Shown: one piece after another, positions 20,242 to 30,357 of the stretch
Position numbering within the stretch: position 1 is the first letter of the stretch
Layout: the number at the start of each line of letters is the position of its first letter
Origin: Hexactinellida sp. DTS-2022
Taxonomy: Eukaryota > Porifera > Hexactinellida
Length of the DNA stretch: 64,000 bases
NCBI GenBank assembly: GCA_028753945.1
Contig: JAPNXP010000001.1
Location: 7,120,501-7,184,500 of the forward strand
Direction of reading: 5' to 3'
Program-made: the position numbers and the translations under genes
Notes under the pieces: model-generated
Databases searched by the model: none
What the model saw: the letters and a program-made list of their open reading frames with translations, nothing else
Told to the model about the DNA's origin: nothing

Positions 20242-21771
20242 ATGTATAAACAGCTCCTCAAGTATAGGAAAGTTGCACTATGTTCTCTGTTACTAATATC
20301 AGCATCATTCGTTACACTAATATATAACTCCAGAAGCAAACAGGTTTCTTACGAAGGAGAGGAGAATTCAAGGAGAGAGATCAGCACGCAGGATAGGAAT
20401 GCGAGGAATTTAGCTGGATTACAGGGATTGCTGGCAAGTGGAGAAAGACCTAAGGTAGTTAGGTTCAAGTGGTACTTCCAGGAAGGAGGTCCACAAATCG
20501 AAGGGTACAGCGGTCCTACAGCAGTGGAGGTGTTCAGACCGTTCGGTTTTTTGGAGACTGATAAAGATGATTGGGACCTACTGTGGTCCATGGTCCCCCA
20601 GTGGGGCCACTTGCCAGATGGGCTTCCTAAGAAGTGGCAGGTTCACAACCATTGTCTGACACTATCAAACTACAAAGGAATATCGGGAGACAAGATCTCT
20701 CAGTGGGAGAAGTACCGCTGTATGCGGGACAAGTTCGGGACGGAATCCTACGGTTACATGCCGGACAGCTTCGTCCCGTCGCCCCAAGACTCCACCCCTG
20801 GGGAAGAGGACGGCGTTGCCTGGATACTCAAGCCGTCTGTCGGGAAGAAGGGACTGGGAGTTAAAATATTCAACAGCACCATGGATGTGTACAGATATGT
20901 ACAGGCAGGTTCGGCAGGAAGAGTAATTGTTCAGAGATACGTGGATAACCCGTTCTTAATCGGAGGCAGAAAGTTCCATCTCCGTCTCTACCTCGTGATA
21001 ACTAGCCTAGTTCCGCTGAGGGCGCTGCTGCACAGAGAAGGACTTGTGCTATTCGCCAGCAGAGAGTACGCGTGGGGCAGTGAACAGGACCTGAGAGACA
21101 TGTCCAAACAGCTGACTAACGCAGCGGTAGCAGACCGCTTGCAGAGAAGTAGCCGTGTTAACTCTATGCTGTTCTCAGAGCTGCTCGCAATCATGGCTAC
21201 AGAGTACGGAGCTGATACGCATCAGCTGATCAGAGATATCGAGGACCTGATGACCAAGCTAGTGCTCAGCCAGCAGTGCGACAGAGAGTACGAGTACCAT
21301 TCTACTGGCACCTGCTTTGACATTATCGGGATAGACGTGCTGCTAGACTCCAACCTAAAGCCCCACCTGCTAGAGTCCAACAACGGGCCCGAGATGTACA
21401 CAGCTGATCCAGACACGAGAAGAGCCAACGACCTAGCACACAAGGCTCTCCTGAATGACGTCATTCCGCTCGTGATGAAGACACACAAATCTAGTCACTG
21501 GGAGAAGACGGAGTTTGTCGATCGGGTCGGTAGGTTTATGGACAGACACGACTATAGGAGCTGCTCAGAGGGGACCGGAGTCATAGGAGAGAGGTGTCTG
21601 AGTGATCAGGATCTGCTAGAACTGTGGGTCTCCTTCTACCAAGAGAGACACCTCAACAACTTCACTCTCCTCTACCCCAGCCCCAGGTCTGTGGAGACCT
21701 ATCGGAGGTACTGGGTGCAGGAGCAGTCGGATTACGACAAGCTACTCACTCTGTGGGTACACTCTGCTTAG
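20242..21771 (+). CDS. Membrane-anchored tubulin-tyrosine-ligase-like enzyme
   Basis: Intronless, 509 residues. The start is the ATG at 20242; the frame opens slightly earlier but without an ATG. Residues about 11-28 are a hydrophobic signal anchor, so the catalytic part should face the lumen or outside. The TTL (ATP-grasp) fold is visible: [17 protein letters not shown] at about 193 (ATP-binding lysines and Gly loop), [20 protein letters not shown] at about 229, and [20 protein letters not shown] at about 361 followed by NNGP, which keeps the D, E and N magnesium ligands. TTL family enzymes attach amino acids to tubulin or other proteins. A lumenal TTL enzyme would need a non-tubulin substrate; that is inference. 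The subfamily is not assigned. Confidence 0.88.
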   Translation: MYKQLLKYRKVALCSLLLISASFVTLIYNSRSKQVSYEGEENSRREISTQDRNARNLAGLQGLLASGERPKVVRFKWYFQEGGPQIEGYSGPTAVEVFRPFGFLETDKDDWDLLWSMVPQWGHLPDGLPKKWQVHNHCLTLSNYKGISGDKISQWEKYRCMRDKFGTESYGYMPDSFVPSPQDSTPGEEDGVAWILKPSVGKKGLGVKIFNSTMDVYRYVQAGSAGRVIVQRYVDNPFLIGGRKFHLRLYLVITSLVPLRALLHREGLVLFASREYAWGSEQDLRDMSKQLTNAAVADRLQRSSRVNSMLFSELLAIMATEYGADTHQLIRDIEDLMTKLVLSQQCDREYEYHSTGTCFDIIGIDVLLDSNLKPHLLESNNGPEMYTADPDTRRANDLAHKALLNDVIPLVMKTHKSSHWEKTEFVDRVGRFMDRHDYRSCSEGTGVIGERCLSDQDLLELWVSFYQERHLNNFTLLYPSPRSVETYRRYWVQEQSDYDKLLTLWVHSA

Positions 21772-21950
21772 ATTGAATATACTAATGTTCTTACCCATCT
21801 ACCTCAGTTATTCGATTTAACATCTATTAGCATAAAAACTTTATTTACGATTTAAAGTGAGTAAGCTACATATTCAGAGAATTTCCTCTAAAAGCAGTAC
21901 CGTGCTTTTTCCACATTGTCCCAAATGTAGGATATTATCGATGATTAGAG

Positions 21951-22302
21951 GCCGAACTAATCAGTGACCAGTGGAATCGATTTGATGTGTGGAAATTCAT
22001 GGGGCAATATTTCAAAATATGTTTCTGCAAATTTCGATGTTTCCAGTGAAAAGGAATCCAATAAAAGGAAATGGTGCTTCTAACTATGAATTTATTAGGC
22101 TTCGAGGGTATAAAGGATAATTCAGAATTTATGTCCTGAAAATTTAACAATCCCTAGTTAGAAGAACTATTTCCTTTTATGAGAGGTGAATTACTGAAAT
22201 TCCTTTTTTTCTGGAACAGCGAAATATGTTAAGAAACATACTTTGAAAAAATGTCCATTGATTCCGCCCATTAAACCGATACTAGTCGCTGATTAGTTCG
22301 GC
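21951..22302. mobile_element. MITE with GCCGAACTAATCAG ends
   Basis: Inverted ends GCCGAACTAATCAGTGACCA and the matching TAGTCGCTGATTAGTTCGGC enclose about 310 bp. The inner TTTCAAAATATGTTTCTGC and AGAAACATACTTTGAAAAA parts also pair. No flanking duplication is evident. It lies just downstream of the TTL-like gene. Confidence 0.65.
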
Positions 22303-22735
22303 TCATTTTTCATCAATCTTAAAATTGGAACTTTCATATGTGGCTAGAAATATTGGTGAATGGGCAATTCCTTGAAATACTTGTGAGTAGATCAGTTAGG
22401 TCCGGTAATCCAACCCACTGCTATCTTCATACACAACTGTATGCGATATTAGGAGGAGAACTTCCTCTTTTTCTGATCATTAAATTTTGTTTGTTTTTGG
22501 TGTCTCTTGAGCATTACACTTCACTTGTTTACAAATATGAGTTATAATACTCGATGTGTATTTATCTGGTAACTCAATAACTACATAGAATTTGATTCAT
22601 CACTTAAATATACAATTATTTTTTTAATTTGCCCAATAACTCACATCGACAGCCTTCCCAATTATTATGAAATCAGAAATATGAAAGAAATATACTAAAT
22701 ACACTTAATAGGCTAAAGTTATAATTTATTTAATA

Positions 22736-23198
22736 AGTAGCGCGCTTCGCTTGCTAGGTCGCTTCGCGGCAGAACACAACTATATACTTATATACTCCTA
22801 ATATTGATTGTAAAGCGTAAATAGGCTTAAATAGTCAAATTTAACAATGTGAAATTTTAATGATTACGTCATCATGCGATAATGAGTTAGCATAGTGGCA
22901 ATCTGGTGTGACCACCATGTCCGCATCCTTAATGTGCATGTTCTATTAAATTTTCAGATTTTTTGTCTTAGAGGGCGCAATTATGTGCGATTAAGTGAAT
23001 TTTCAGGGTTCGCGAAATGTGACATTGACGTCATAACTTGTCGAGGTGTGTGAAATTTTGAGTGGAAACCTCAACTTGTTGGCGGGTGCCAAAAGTTACC
23101 CCTATATGCCAAAAATCACATTTGGAAACCGTCCACTTTCTTCAATCAACTCGGAACATACAAACAAATATATACACACACACAAATATATATATATG
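22736..23198 (-). mobile_element. Helitron-type element, reversed, near full length
   Basis: Read on the minus strand it runs from a 5' region with TTTGTTTGTATGTTCCGAG, through the conserved core (GGCATATAGGGGTAACTTTT, TTATGACGTCA), to the 3' tail GCCGCGAAGCGACC..GCGAAGCGCG ending in CTAC. It has the same architecture as 42852-47505 and is non-coding. Confidence 0.75.
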
Positions 23199-23348
23199 TT
23201 GCTGTATTAGAGAACTTAGTGAGAACGCGTACACACCATTTTAGTTTGGTGTGTACGCGTACTCACTACACAGTTTGGTGAGTACGCGTACACACCAAAC
23301 TTAAATGGTGTGTACGCGTACTCACTAAGTTCTCTAATACACTGCAAC
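23199..23348. repeat. 150-bp palindrome built from four GTGAGTACGCGTACACACCA units
   Basis: The two halves are near-perfect inverted copies about a centre near 23270. Each half is itself a hairpin, because the 20-base unit GTGAGTACGCGTACACACCA occurs four times in alternating orientation. The ends read TGTATTAGAGAACTTAGTGA and its inverse. In single-stranded form it could fold as one long hairpin or as two side-by-side hairpins. Confidence 0.85.
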
Positions 23349-23778
23349 AGAGGTGGGGGGGGGGGGGTAAAGTAGAGTTTAGGGAATGTGAGGGGGGCCG
23401 GCTTCAGCATTGATCAATGTATTTTTTCAAATCCCAAGGGGGGCACTTAGGAAAAAAAAATTGCTGTAGTTATTAAATAAATTATAACTTTAGCCTATTA
23501 AGTGTATTTAGTATATTTCTTTCATATTTCTGATTTCATAATAATTGGGAAGGCTGTCGATGGGAGTTATTGGGCAAATTAAAAAAATAATTGTATATTT
23601 AAGTGATCAATCAAATTCTATGTCCCCCTAGAAAAAACCCTGCCATATTTGGTGGAATTAGATTAATAACTTTAGTCGTTCACGACACAGCCTTCCATTA
23701 ACTAAACTCTCCCTTCAGGATGGTATGTAACTCCATTCTATCCTAGCTATGTAATTCTATACTACACATCGACAAAAA

Positions 23779-24295
23779 TTGCTGTTATACAAATCTAAGC
23801 GATCGAAAGAACTGTTTGAAAATGCGGCGTCTAAACTGCATCTGTATCATGCGATGCTAAATATCCCGTCCCATTACATATTTATCTCTTCAAGAGGAAG
23901 ACTGATTGGAACTGCGGCGTCTAAACTGCATCTATATCATGCGATGCTAAATCTCCCGTCCCATTACATATTTATTTCTTCTACGATGAAGACTGATTGG
24001 AAATGCGGCGTCTAAACTGCATCTGTATCATGCGATGCTAAATATCCCGTCCCATTACAGATCCGTTCAGAGCGAAATGCAGAATGGCACTCAATACGTT
24101 GCAGATAAATCTATGGATAAAGCCGAGAAAGAACTCTGTCTTATGCACAACACTGAACCAACAGATCAGGCCCTAAGAAAGCTCCAAATTACTACTGGAC
24201 CGGGCAAAATACTTGATGAGCTAAATATGACCCCCATACAAATAAAAAAAATCAACAGCATGTTCTCCATCAGGAGGAAATATTATTTCCGCTAA
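23779..24295 (+). pseudogene. Transposase N-terminal relic with tandem partial duplication
   Basis: Three tandem copies of a unit of about 90 bp (phase marker GCGGCGT at 23824, 23914 and 24005) each encode ASKLHLYHAMLNIPSHY. After the last copy the frame continues to 24295 with QYVADKSMDKAEKELCLMH. This matches the intact transposase on the other strand: YHSFLNIPG and VADECMNMAVHELRALHS, in the same order and spacing. It is therefore a diverged N-terminal piece of the same transposase family, in opposite orientation to and directly abutting the intact gene. The catalytic domain is absent. Confidence 0.7.
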
Positions 24296-24332
24296 CAAAC
24301 TAAAAACTAATACACAACAAACAATAAAGACA

Positions 24333-26204
24333 TTAGCAGGCGGGGCAATAGAATTCCTCTCCTAAGTCCTCCGAATCATCTATGTTGAGGCAGAGAAAAT
24401 GGAACCATAATGAGCACTTGCTGCACTGCACCCATATAACTTCTTCATCTATTATCTTGAGGCCGAGTCCAAATCCTACAAGACCGTTAGCTGCGGTTCC
24501 GAGGCAAATGGTGCAGGGTTCCAAAGAAGTGTCTGTGGAAGAGGTGGCAGCTGGAGTGGAAGAGGTAGCAGCTGGAGTGGAAGAGGTAGCAGCTGGACTA
24601 GCACGGGTGGTCCCAGCGTCCATTTCTTCGTCCGATGAAGATTGTCTGTCAAATTTCGATTGGGCCCCAGAATAAGCCCCAGAAAGATAAGGAGCGGAAC
24701 CTTTGGAAAGCTGCTTCGAAGTTTTTGTTCCTCTCCGCTGCTTCTTCAAAAATCTCTTCCTTTGTTCCCTAATTACATTGACTCTTTGTGCAGCCCTTGT
24801 TTCATCGAGAGATTGAAATGCTGCCTGTAATCGTGTGCTGACCTCGATAGAAAGCATATGACAGAGCTTCTCTATACCATCAAAGCCACGATTATAACGA
24901 ATCACAGAGAGCGCTGCGGCGAGGTCCATAATGTCTTTTCCAACGGCATCTGTATTGTGCACCATTGTAAAAAGAAGTGAATGAATGGCCTCATTATGGT
25001 TAGAAGATAGGCCTTGTGAGATCTTCAGTACAAAATCTTCGGAGTCGTAGCCAAACTCCTCAAACACGTCTAGAATTATAGAAGTGGCTTCTGGACCAAG
25101 GTAGTTCGGATGAGAGGGCGGGGTCTCAGATTTAAATTTGGCCTGCTGGAATCTACACCAGGAATCCGAGCTGAATGGGCAAAATTGATGATTATCCTCT
25201 GCGTTTTGGTCTGTCGCAGAGAGATGAAGAGGAATGGATTTGATTGCGGCCAATATATCAGGTACATCCCTGGCGTTACGCTGTACCGCCATTCTATAAT
25301 ATGATGCGACTTGACCGCAGAGAGCTAGGCTGAGGTGGCGAATTTCCTCCGCAGGCTTACTATCCCAGGACTCCCTCCCTTTACTGGATCGCTGTAGCAT
25401 TCCCCTAAATACAGGATCTACTTTCTTGCTGACTTCTTTCTTCCCCAAGCCACTCCTCGATAAAGTGCGAGAAATTGCTGACTTATCAGCCCTTGCCGTC
25501 TTCAGGACTTTGTCTTGGCGCTTGTGAAGATTAGTCTTCATCCGCTTCGCCACATGCGCAATGCACTCGAACCGTTGGATAGTGGGAGCGTTATGGATAT
25601 CGGTATAGAGCCCAGCCTTAGAAATTACGTCATGGGTCTTGTTGTCGCCGTCCGATACTATGGCAGTGAATAGGACCCCACGTTCCAGCGCATCACGAAT
25701 TACCTTTGGAGCGATTGCAGATTCCAATTGGACAGATGAATAAGCCTTATGTTCTGCACGGCAATCAGGCTTGTGGAGGGACATCTTGATTTCGTGTTCT
25801 TCGGTAGAGATTACTGAGTCGCGCAGCTTGTTATCAATTGTGTTGCAGAGAGCACAACTGTTACAAGCCACTCCATATGAAAGAACTTTTCCGGTCTCAG
25901 CAGAAATCGCTGCAGCAAAGCAGTATCGGGAAAAGCCCCCTCCAGATTTACCAGAACGCTGCTGGTATGCCCCGTCGAAAGTACCGATTACCTCCACATA
26001 TTGACAACTGGAGTCAACAGAATGAAGGGCTCTCAGCTCATGGACTGCCATGTTCATACACTCATCCGCAACAACCCTAGCCGCTACGAGGAGATCAGCT
26101 TGTGCTAGGGAGAAGTTACGTTTGGATATGGGTCCAGGGATATTCAAAAAAGAATGGTATGTGGAGTTTTGACCATCCAATCCCCATAATACGGGCAGCC
26201 AACA
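24333..26204 (-). CDS. Mutator-like DDE transposase with C-terminal PHD finger (3' exon)
   Basis: An uninterrupted frame of about 620 codons. There is no ATG at its head. Instead a good acceptor (TACTCTTCAG) precedes TGTTGGCTG at 26204 and an in-frame TGA lies just upstream, so the N terminus is on an unseen exon. Numbering from 26180, the catalytic region has GTFDGAYQQR (D69), the paired cysteines CNSCALC (106-112), SDGDNK (177-181), FECIAHVAKRM (204-214), FCPFSSDSWCRFQ and NHNEAIHS, the layout of the invertebrate Mutator-like transposase domain (Kolobok is the alternative). Residues 556-615 are a PHD finger: C-x2-C, C-x2-C, WFHFLC, C-x2-C. A Ser/Thr/Pro-Ala repeat joins the two. The intact frame suggests recent activity or domestication. 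Confidence 0.8.
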   Translation of the reverse strand, partial: CWLPVLWGLDGQNSTYHSFLNIPGPISKRNFSLAQADLLVAARVVADECMNMAVHELRALHSVDSSCQYVEVIGTFDGAYQQRSGKSGGGFSRYCFAAAISAETGKVLSYGVACNSCALCNTIDNKLRDSVISTEEHEIKMSLHKPDCRAEHKAYSSVQLESAIAPKVIRDALERGVLFTAIVSDGDNKTHDVISKAGLYTDIHNAPTIQRFECIAHVAKRMKTNLHKRQDKVLKTARADKSAISRTLSRSGLGKKEVSKKVDPVFRGMLQRSSKGRESWDSKPAEEIRHLSLALCGQVASYYRMAVQRNARDVPDILAAIKSIPLHLSATDQNAEDNHQFCPFSSDSWCRFQQAKFKSETPPSHPNYLGPEATSIILDVFEEFGYDSEDFVLKISQGLSSNHNEAIHSLLFTMVHNTDAVGKDIMDLAAALSVIRYNRGFDGIEKLCHMLSIEVSTRLQAAFQSLDETRAAQRVNVIREQRKRFLKKQRRGTKTSKQLSKGSAPYLSGAYSGAQSKFDRQSSSDEEMDAGTTRASPAATSSTPAATSSTPAATSSTDTSLEPCTICLGTAANGLVGFGLGLKIIDEEVIWVQCSKCSLWFHFLCLNIDDSEDLGEEFYCPAC

Positions 26205-26827
26205 CTGAAGAGTAGATCAAGAGCGAAATGAGTTCTAATTATTCGGTAATTGGAATGGAAAATATTAAGTATAGAATTGAAATAAAATAAATGGAATGCG
26301 CTCTAAATGTGCTCTTTTAATTCAATATAACATTACGAATATACCGAAATAGATACTAGATAGTTAAGTCCTGACAAGCCCATGACAAGCCCATGAAATT
26401 AACAAATAATAAAATTAGTTAAAAATCTCAGTACGAACTACTAATTTAATCCTGTCTTTGAAATAACGCACTGAATTTATGCGCCTATAATGATGCTTTC
26501 GTATTACGTTCGTCTATATGACTCTATGGAGTGTTTATTACAATTTCTACACGCCTACAGTCAACTCACCATAATTGTTGCACCTCAATACACATACCGC
26601 GCGCGCGCATATAGTTGCAAAGCTGAGTTAAACGATACAAGTAATTTTTTGATAAAGTCTATCATAGTGCATGTTCCTATTAATAAATCGTTTGTCACTA
26701 GAAGAAGCACGCGCCATTGTACACGTTCCAAGACAATCCAAGTACACTCCCTATCCATATAAGGAGCGACTTCTTTAACGCTCTGGCCTTAAAATGATAC
26801 AGCAGTGTAATATCATATTAAAGAATG
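26205..26827. other. Intergenic between transposase and TADA3
   Basis: AT-rich. No coding region or clear inverted repeat seen. It should include the start of the transposase transcript and the TADA3 3' UTR. Confidence 0.35.
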
Positions 26828-27197
26828 TCAAGTAGCTAATCTCTTAACCAACTCCTGTCTCTGCTCGACGAGTGCAGAAATCTGATCTCTCTCTTTCTTG
26901 CTGAGCGGCTTCTTCTTCTGTCTGGTGGAGCTGAGCTTCTTCCAGGCCTCGCATATCTCGCTGTCTAGCTGCTGCAGCCGGAGTCTCAGCTCCTGAGTCT
27001 GGATCTCCTTCTGAGCGTCCCCGATGAGCTCCTTCCTTTGTCTGCGCATCTGCTGTGTAGTTACCTGCAGCTCCATTTGCTTACGCTTTATTTCAGCTAA
27101 GATCTCGTCTTCCTGGCCTGTCTCTGTGAAAAAGTCGGTCTCTTCTAGAACGCCAAAGTTAACCAGCTCACTCCTAGCACGCATAGAGAGTGATAGA
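26828..27197 (-). CDS. TADA3: TADA3, 3' exon
   Basis: Second coding exon of transcriptional adaptor 3. The acceptor CTAATCCAG (27198-27200 is the AG side) is followed by TCTATCACTC. Joining to the upstream exon gives an in-frame SLSLSMRARSELVNFGVL, which fits the conserved SLE.RI..EL..GLL stretch of the family. The rest is the Lys/Gln-rich coiled coil with the KKKPLSKKERDQI block that closes all Ada3 proteins. This half binds Ada2 and the acetyltransferase module. Stop codon at 26828-26830. Confidence 0.9.
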
Positions 27198-27793
27198 CTG
27201 GATTAGTTACGAAATGAATCATAAGCTTTAGGGAATCAAAAAATATAGTGAACTCTCATTATAACGAGGAGCCTGGGACCTGTAGATCCCATTGTGTATC
27301 CGGATATTCGTTAAAAGCTGATAATAATGAATGCATTTAGTCCTCTGGGGGAATCTCCATTTCGTTTTAAGTGGGTATTTCGTTATATCGAACTTGGTTA
27401 TAACGGGAGTTTACTGTACTCATTTTATGAATAAATAAATTTACAGTGGCTACGGATTATAAAAAACATATTCTGGGAAACTGGCCAAAAAGTATCGCTT
27501 ATAAGAATAGATCCGATATAAAAACATATTTTTCTACTCCCAACGATGCTCTGTTAATCGCTACCCACCGTAGCGATGACTATCATTCCCAGACACGGAA
27601 AATGAAGTGTGTGTACATAATTTGAAACACTTGGTAGATCTCATTTTGCGAATTAACAGCAGTTTTCTCGGCGAACAAAATAAATAATGGAAATTCGGTA
27701 TTTTACGTACTAGATGTACTGGACAATAATAATCATTAAAACCCGCTCTGTTTCTATCCAACTGACCTTACTCAATGTTATCTCAATACTCAC
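27198..27793 (-). other. TADA3 intron containing MITEs
   Basis: Phase-2 intron of 596 bp with donor GTGAGTATTG and acceptor CTAATCCAG. It contains a complete pogo-like MITE (27246-27416) and, from about 27430 to 27570, a fragment related to the TTATAAGAACATC repeats near 5990 and 50500. Confidence 0.85.
27246..27416. mobile_element. pogo-like MITE in the TADA3 intron
   Basis: A 171-bp element with ends TAGTGAACTCTCATTATAAC and TTATAACGGGAGTTTACTG, flanked by TA (27244-27245 and 27417-27418). It is the best-preserved copy of the family also seen at 4346 and 16113. Confidence 0.85.
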
Positions 27794-28518
27794 CTAACAT
27801 TATTTTCAATGCTCTCGAATGATATGTCCTCCCCCGCCCCTGCGGGCAGGTAGTCTGAGAGGGAGCTCCCGGGGTCCTGTATCAGACTGCCCAGCAGTCT
27901 CAGCGTGAGAGGCCCGAACCCGTAAGTCGGGACAGGGGGCGCGGGGCTCTCCTCCTCCTCGCCCCAGCGCAGGAAGTAGTGCCTCCCCAGGGGCGGGGTA
28001 TCGTACCATTCGTCCTCCAGACTCCGCTTGGAGAGTCTCTTCATGGCCGAGACATCCTCTTGAGTGACACTCTTGTAGAAGTCGTCCACTCGGTCCCACA
28101 GGTCCCCCGCGTTCCTCACGGCCAGGGAGGGGGTGGGAGATTGGATGTCCTCAGTTTCTAGAATATTCTCTAATGTGTCCGCCTCAAACACGTCTGGTTC
28201 CAGTTTGGGACGCTTGGCCTCTCTCACTTTCCTATCCTTACTGGTCCTAGCTAGTTTGGACTTATCCTTGCTATTCTTACAGGAGCCGTGTCTCTCCTGT
28301 GCGTGGGAGTCCTGGTGCAAAAGATAGGCACTCGAGACGCCCTCCAGAGCCTCCTGCAGCTCTCTGCGCAGCTCCTGGAGCTCAGACTTACAGCTCAGCT
28401 CCCCGCCCCCATACACGCGGCGTATGGAAGGGAACTCCTCTAGAATGCGAACCAGGTGCAGGTCTCTCAGCTGAGCAGGGGGGCGGGGCTTATCGGAGCT
28501 TCTGCAAACTTGTTCCAT
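27794..28518 (-). CDS. TADA3: TADA3, 5' exon
   Basis: First coding exon, ATG at 28518, ending ..AATGTTAG before the donor GTGAGT. It encodes about 241 residues. Family landmarks are the N-terminal LEEFPSIRRVYGGGE-to-LQELRRELQE region, the basic linker KLARTSKDRKVREAKRPKLE, an LWDRVDDFYKSVTQEDV block, the PPLGRHYFLRWGEEEE motif and YGFGPLTLRLLGSLI, all of which occur in this order in animal Ada3. TADA3 is a core subunit of the histone acetyltransferase module of SAGA and ATAC, linking Ada2/GCN5 to the complex. The whole protein is about 364 residues, shorter than vertebrate TADA3 (about 430). The exon is GC-rich compared with its surroundings. Confidence 0.92.
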
Positions 28519-28845
28519 TCTAAATCAGCTGATTAGTTGGGCAATATAGGTTAAACAAATGCAATTCTGTAAATTATATACAACTACGTAGGTATAATGA
28601 GAAAGAGAAATTCATTACAATTATAAGTTACCTCCGCTATTTGAATTCTTGTCGCAAGGATTTTAAAGTTCCCATATACTAAGCCCATTGCAGTGCAGCC
28701 AATCTAGATCATTCTCGTAGCGGGGGAATCTTACTCCATCAACGCGGTGGTATAATATTAGTAGATAACAGAACTTACAACTTGAAGACACATGCAAAAG
28801 TAAAAAAGCATACCATAGTACGTAGCAGTGCTCGACAAATTAGGT
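28519..28845. other. TADA3 5' flank
   Basis: AT-rich region upstream of the TADA3 start. It presumably holds its promoter. No defined motif seen. Confidence 0.35.
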
Positions 28846-28880
28846 GGATTGGTGGCGTTAGCCAACAAAATCTTTGTTAG

Positions 28881-29090
28881 CCACCAAAATTTTTCCTTTG
28901 GTGGCTTTAACTAATCTACCATAAATTGTAGAATATCTGACTTAGTGTAGATTCTATTTTTCGTTTCATTCTTTGTTATTAAGCCCACCAAAATTTTTCC
29001 TTTGGTGGCTTTAACTAATCTACCATAAATTGTAGAATATCTGACTTTGTGTAGATTCTATTTTTCGTTTCATTCTTTGTTATTAATGTT
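28881..29090. repeat. Two tandem copies of a 104-bp unit
   Basis: The sequence starting CCACCAAAATTTTTCCTTTG at 28881 recurs at 28985 with only one or two differences over about 104 bp. A partial inverse (GGTGGCGTTAGCCAAC) lies just upstream at 28853, so the pair may be part of an inverted-repeat element. Confidence 0.85.
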
Positions 29091-29103
29091 AGTGTCGTTT
29101 TAC

Positions 29104-29307
29104 AGTAGTGGCGGGCAACCAAAATCCTAAGTGGGCCTCAAAATTTATCAGTTCTTGCGACGACTAATGCTCCTAAGTAAGATATGGAATATATAAATTT
29201 GTATTACCATTACTGATTATCACGCGGGCGGCGGGCCCCATATAGAGTTTGAACAGAGGTCGGCGGGCCCCATAATTTTGTCTCGCGGACCCCGCGTTGC
29301 CCGCCGC
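29104..29307. mobile_element. MITE with CAGTAGTGGCGGGCAAC-type ends
   Basis: Inverted ends GTGGCGGGCAACC (about 29108) and GTTGCCCGCCGC (to 29307) flank a body with repeated GGCGGGCCCCAT units. The ends are of hAT type. No clean duplication found. Confidence 0.6.
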
Positions 29308-29733
29308 TTTTTTACGGCATCAGAAGTTTGTTAAGCCTTCAGTGGTTTGTTAAACCGGCCGTTGTATATTCCTTAGCTACCAGAAAAAGTGAGATGGTGG
29401 CACCATCAAATATTAATTTTATTGAGCAGTGGTACATGGTGCAAATTAATAACTTAGAATTAGAAGACAAATCTTCATTTAACAGCTGTAAAGATGAGCT
29501 GGTCATGTTATTATGAGACCTCTAAGCCCTAAATGGCCAGACAATACACAACGTGACCTAGAATATGAGCATAGCAGAGGGGCAACGCAACTCTGCCGAA
29601 GATAGCTAGTAGCAGTAAATCAATTTGAGATAATCTGTTAGTAACACCATTCAAATCTGATGATCAGCATTGTCGTTTTTCATAAATAAAACAAGAACTA
29701 CAGTGAACTCCGTTATATTTATAGACAATAAAA
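29308..29733. other. No gene recognised
   Basis: A 62-codon open frame lies at 29328-29516 but matches nothing I know and has no start context. A fragment GTGAACTCCGTTATA near 29703 is a partial pogo-like end. Confidence 0.3.
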
Positions 29734-30009
29734 CAGGGTTGATAAAAATCAAGATTTTTTGAAAAAATCAAAAAAGTCTGACTTTTTTATTTAAATCAGA
29801 ATTTTGATTTTAATTGTTTTTTTGCAATCTATATCTCACACTGGCGTATATTATTTGGCTAATAGATTAATTACATTGATAATGACTCATTATCAATGTA
29901 TTTCTTTTCTTTTCGCAAAAAACAATAGACATAAAAAATCTGATTTAAATAAAAAAAGTCAGACTTTTTTGATTAAAATCTGATTTTTGATTTAAATCAA
30001 ACAACCCTG
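29734..30009. mobile_element. AT-rich MITE with CAGGGTTG ends
   Basis: Ends CAGGGTTGATAAAAATCAAG and the inverse ATTTAAATCAAACAACCCTG. Inner AAAAAAGTCTGACTTTTTT blocks are also inverted. The flanks CAATAAAA and CTGAATAAAA are similar but contain a 2-base difference, so the 8-bp duplication is only suggested. Confidence 0.7.
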
Positions 30010-30357
30010 CTGAATAAAATTAATCTATTGTTTGTATGTATAATAATTGAATTTCTGTAATTCGTGGTTGTTTTATTAGAAAAAGTGGTGTACGAAAAGA
30101 ATAAGCGTCAGGATCTTAATCTGGGAAAGACAGTATGTATAAAATAATACGTACAACAGTTTTCGCCTAATAGCAATTGCTCTATTAGCAAGTTATTTTT
30201 TGTCCCCAAACGAGCATATCATGTTAATTTTTGTTCCACTAACAGCAAGTTCGGTAATTGCAAACAAATTTCGTGCAAAATGCGACTTACTATTAGGCGA
30301 ACACCACCACTGTAGTATATCAAATAGAACGATATAGTACGTATATCTTTAATGAAG
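30010..30357. other. 3' flank of UQCC3-like copy A, with a short inverted repeat
   Basis: About 30155-30305 holds inverted phrases CGCCTAATAGCAATTGC and GCGACTTACTATTAGGCGA, another small inverted-repeat element. No coding region seen. Confidence 0.45.

Larger units (their letters stand above)
22577..23625. mobile_element. Inverted-repeat element enclosing a Helitron and a palindrome
   Basis: The outer arms (about 22577-22735 and 23472-23625) are near-identical inverted copies; for example GCCCAATAACTCACATCGAC and CGATGGGAGTTATTGGGC. Between them sit a complete reverse-oriented Helitron (22736-23198) and a self-contained palindrome (23199-23348). Confidence 0.75.
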
